From contig OX336340.1 of assembly GCA_946902875.1 (NCBI GenBank), forward strand, positions 15,391,566-15,455,565: DNA of 64,000 nucleotides, written 5' to 3'. Origin of the DNA: Nematopogon swammerdamellus. Its lineage: Eukaryota; Arthropoda; Insecta; Lepidoptera; Adelidae. The notes beneath the pieces were generated by a model. The model had not been told where the DNA came from, did not search any database, and saw only the letters and a list, made by a program, of their open reading frames with translations. Shown here one piece after another: positions 63,720 to 64,000 of this stretch. A program made the translations under genes and the position numbers. Positions within the stretch are counted from its first letter, which is position 1; each line of letters opens with the position of its first letter.

Positions 63720-64000
63720 ACGGTATACCAAATGTCATACAAATAATTCACTATGTGGTCAAAATTAGGGACATAGACCAGAATAGAACGACAACACGGG
63801 CACTTTGTAACAGGGCCACTTACTTATCGGTGGTCGCTTCCCGTACTGAGAGCGTTTTCCGGAGCATTTTCAAATTTAGAACATGTACCGGTCGCGCGGG
63901 CACTTTGTTCAATTCTCCAATATTAATGTTTAGACTCTTGCAAATTATCTCTAATTTTGATCACATAGTGAATGATTTGTATAAAATGTGGTATACCTTT
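63720..64000. mobile_element. MITE-like inverted repeat running to the window edge
   Basis: The left arm 63720-63772 (CGGTATACCAAATGTCATAC, ATAATTCACTATGTGGTCAA) is the inverse of the right arm 63948-64000 (TGATCACATAGTGAATGATT, GTATAAAATGTGGTATACC). There are about 7 mismatches in 53 bp. The interior has GGGCACTTTGT twice, at about 63798 and 63898. The true end may be beyond 64000. Confidence 0.75.

Noticed and set aside
61654..64000. Remaining ELOVL-B exons (HxxMYxYY exon and C-terminal exon)
   Set aside because: I looked for a GGHxTxxGxxN-type and FYHNFP-type segment in all forward frames and found none, so they lie beyond the window.

Overview
This is eukaryotic nuclear DNA, very probably from a moth or butterfly (Lepidoptera). 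It is AT-rich and dense with repeats. The only convincing protein-coding genes are two intron-containing paralogues of the ELOVL fatty-acid elongase family. The repeat families also have a lepidopteran look: a dispersed element running from GGGTTCCGTA to GACTCGCACTTGGCCGG, SINEs carrying GTCGTAAAAGGCGACTAAGG, LINE tails and mariner-like copies. The species cannot be fixed from the sequence alone.

Layout. At 1-1084 a 130-bp tandem repeat is split by a SINE. A TA-flanked MITE lies at 1220-1611. At 2673-6789 a 109-bp satellite runs forward for about 19 units and then backward for about 19 units. A 216-bp duplication follows at 6791-7222. ELOVL-A (first coding exon 9602-9656; remaining exons 36544-41869; 285 aa) has a first intron of about 26.9 kb. 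That intron holds a LINE end, a foldback element with an 8-bp target-site duplication (14621-16368), a transposase fragment (16377-16681), a 2.2-kb mariner-derived palindrome (17500-19685), a tRNA-derived SINE, a GC-rich island (28358-28565), a 100-bp satellite (28795-30724) and LINE fragments. After the gene, 42-48 kb holds another foldback element, a hairpin, an RT fragment and a GC-rich MITE. ELOVL-B starts at 48332 on the same strand. Its first intron of about 11.4 kb contains a 58-bp satellite with a 402-bp higher-order repeat and two target-site-flanked SINEs. Exons 2-4 are at 59772-61653, and the last exons lie beyond the window. A palindromic 67-bp tandem array (62311-63458) and the arms of a MITE end the window.

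How it works together. ELOVL-A and ELOVL-B are tandem duplicates encoding ER-membrane 3-ketoacyl-CoA synthases, which carry out the condensing step of fatty-acid elongation. They share intron phases at most junctions, but one intron sits at a different codon. The rest of the window is transposon and satellite sequence. Its most unusual property is the number of long inverted repeats, several of them inside introns and therefore probably transcribed as long hairpins. A second notable property is a network of SINEs that share a body or tail but carry different heads, including one that resembles 5S rRNA.
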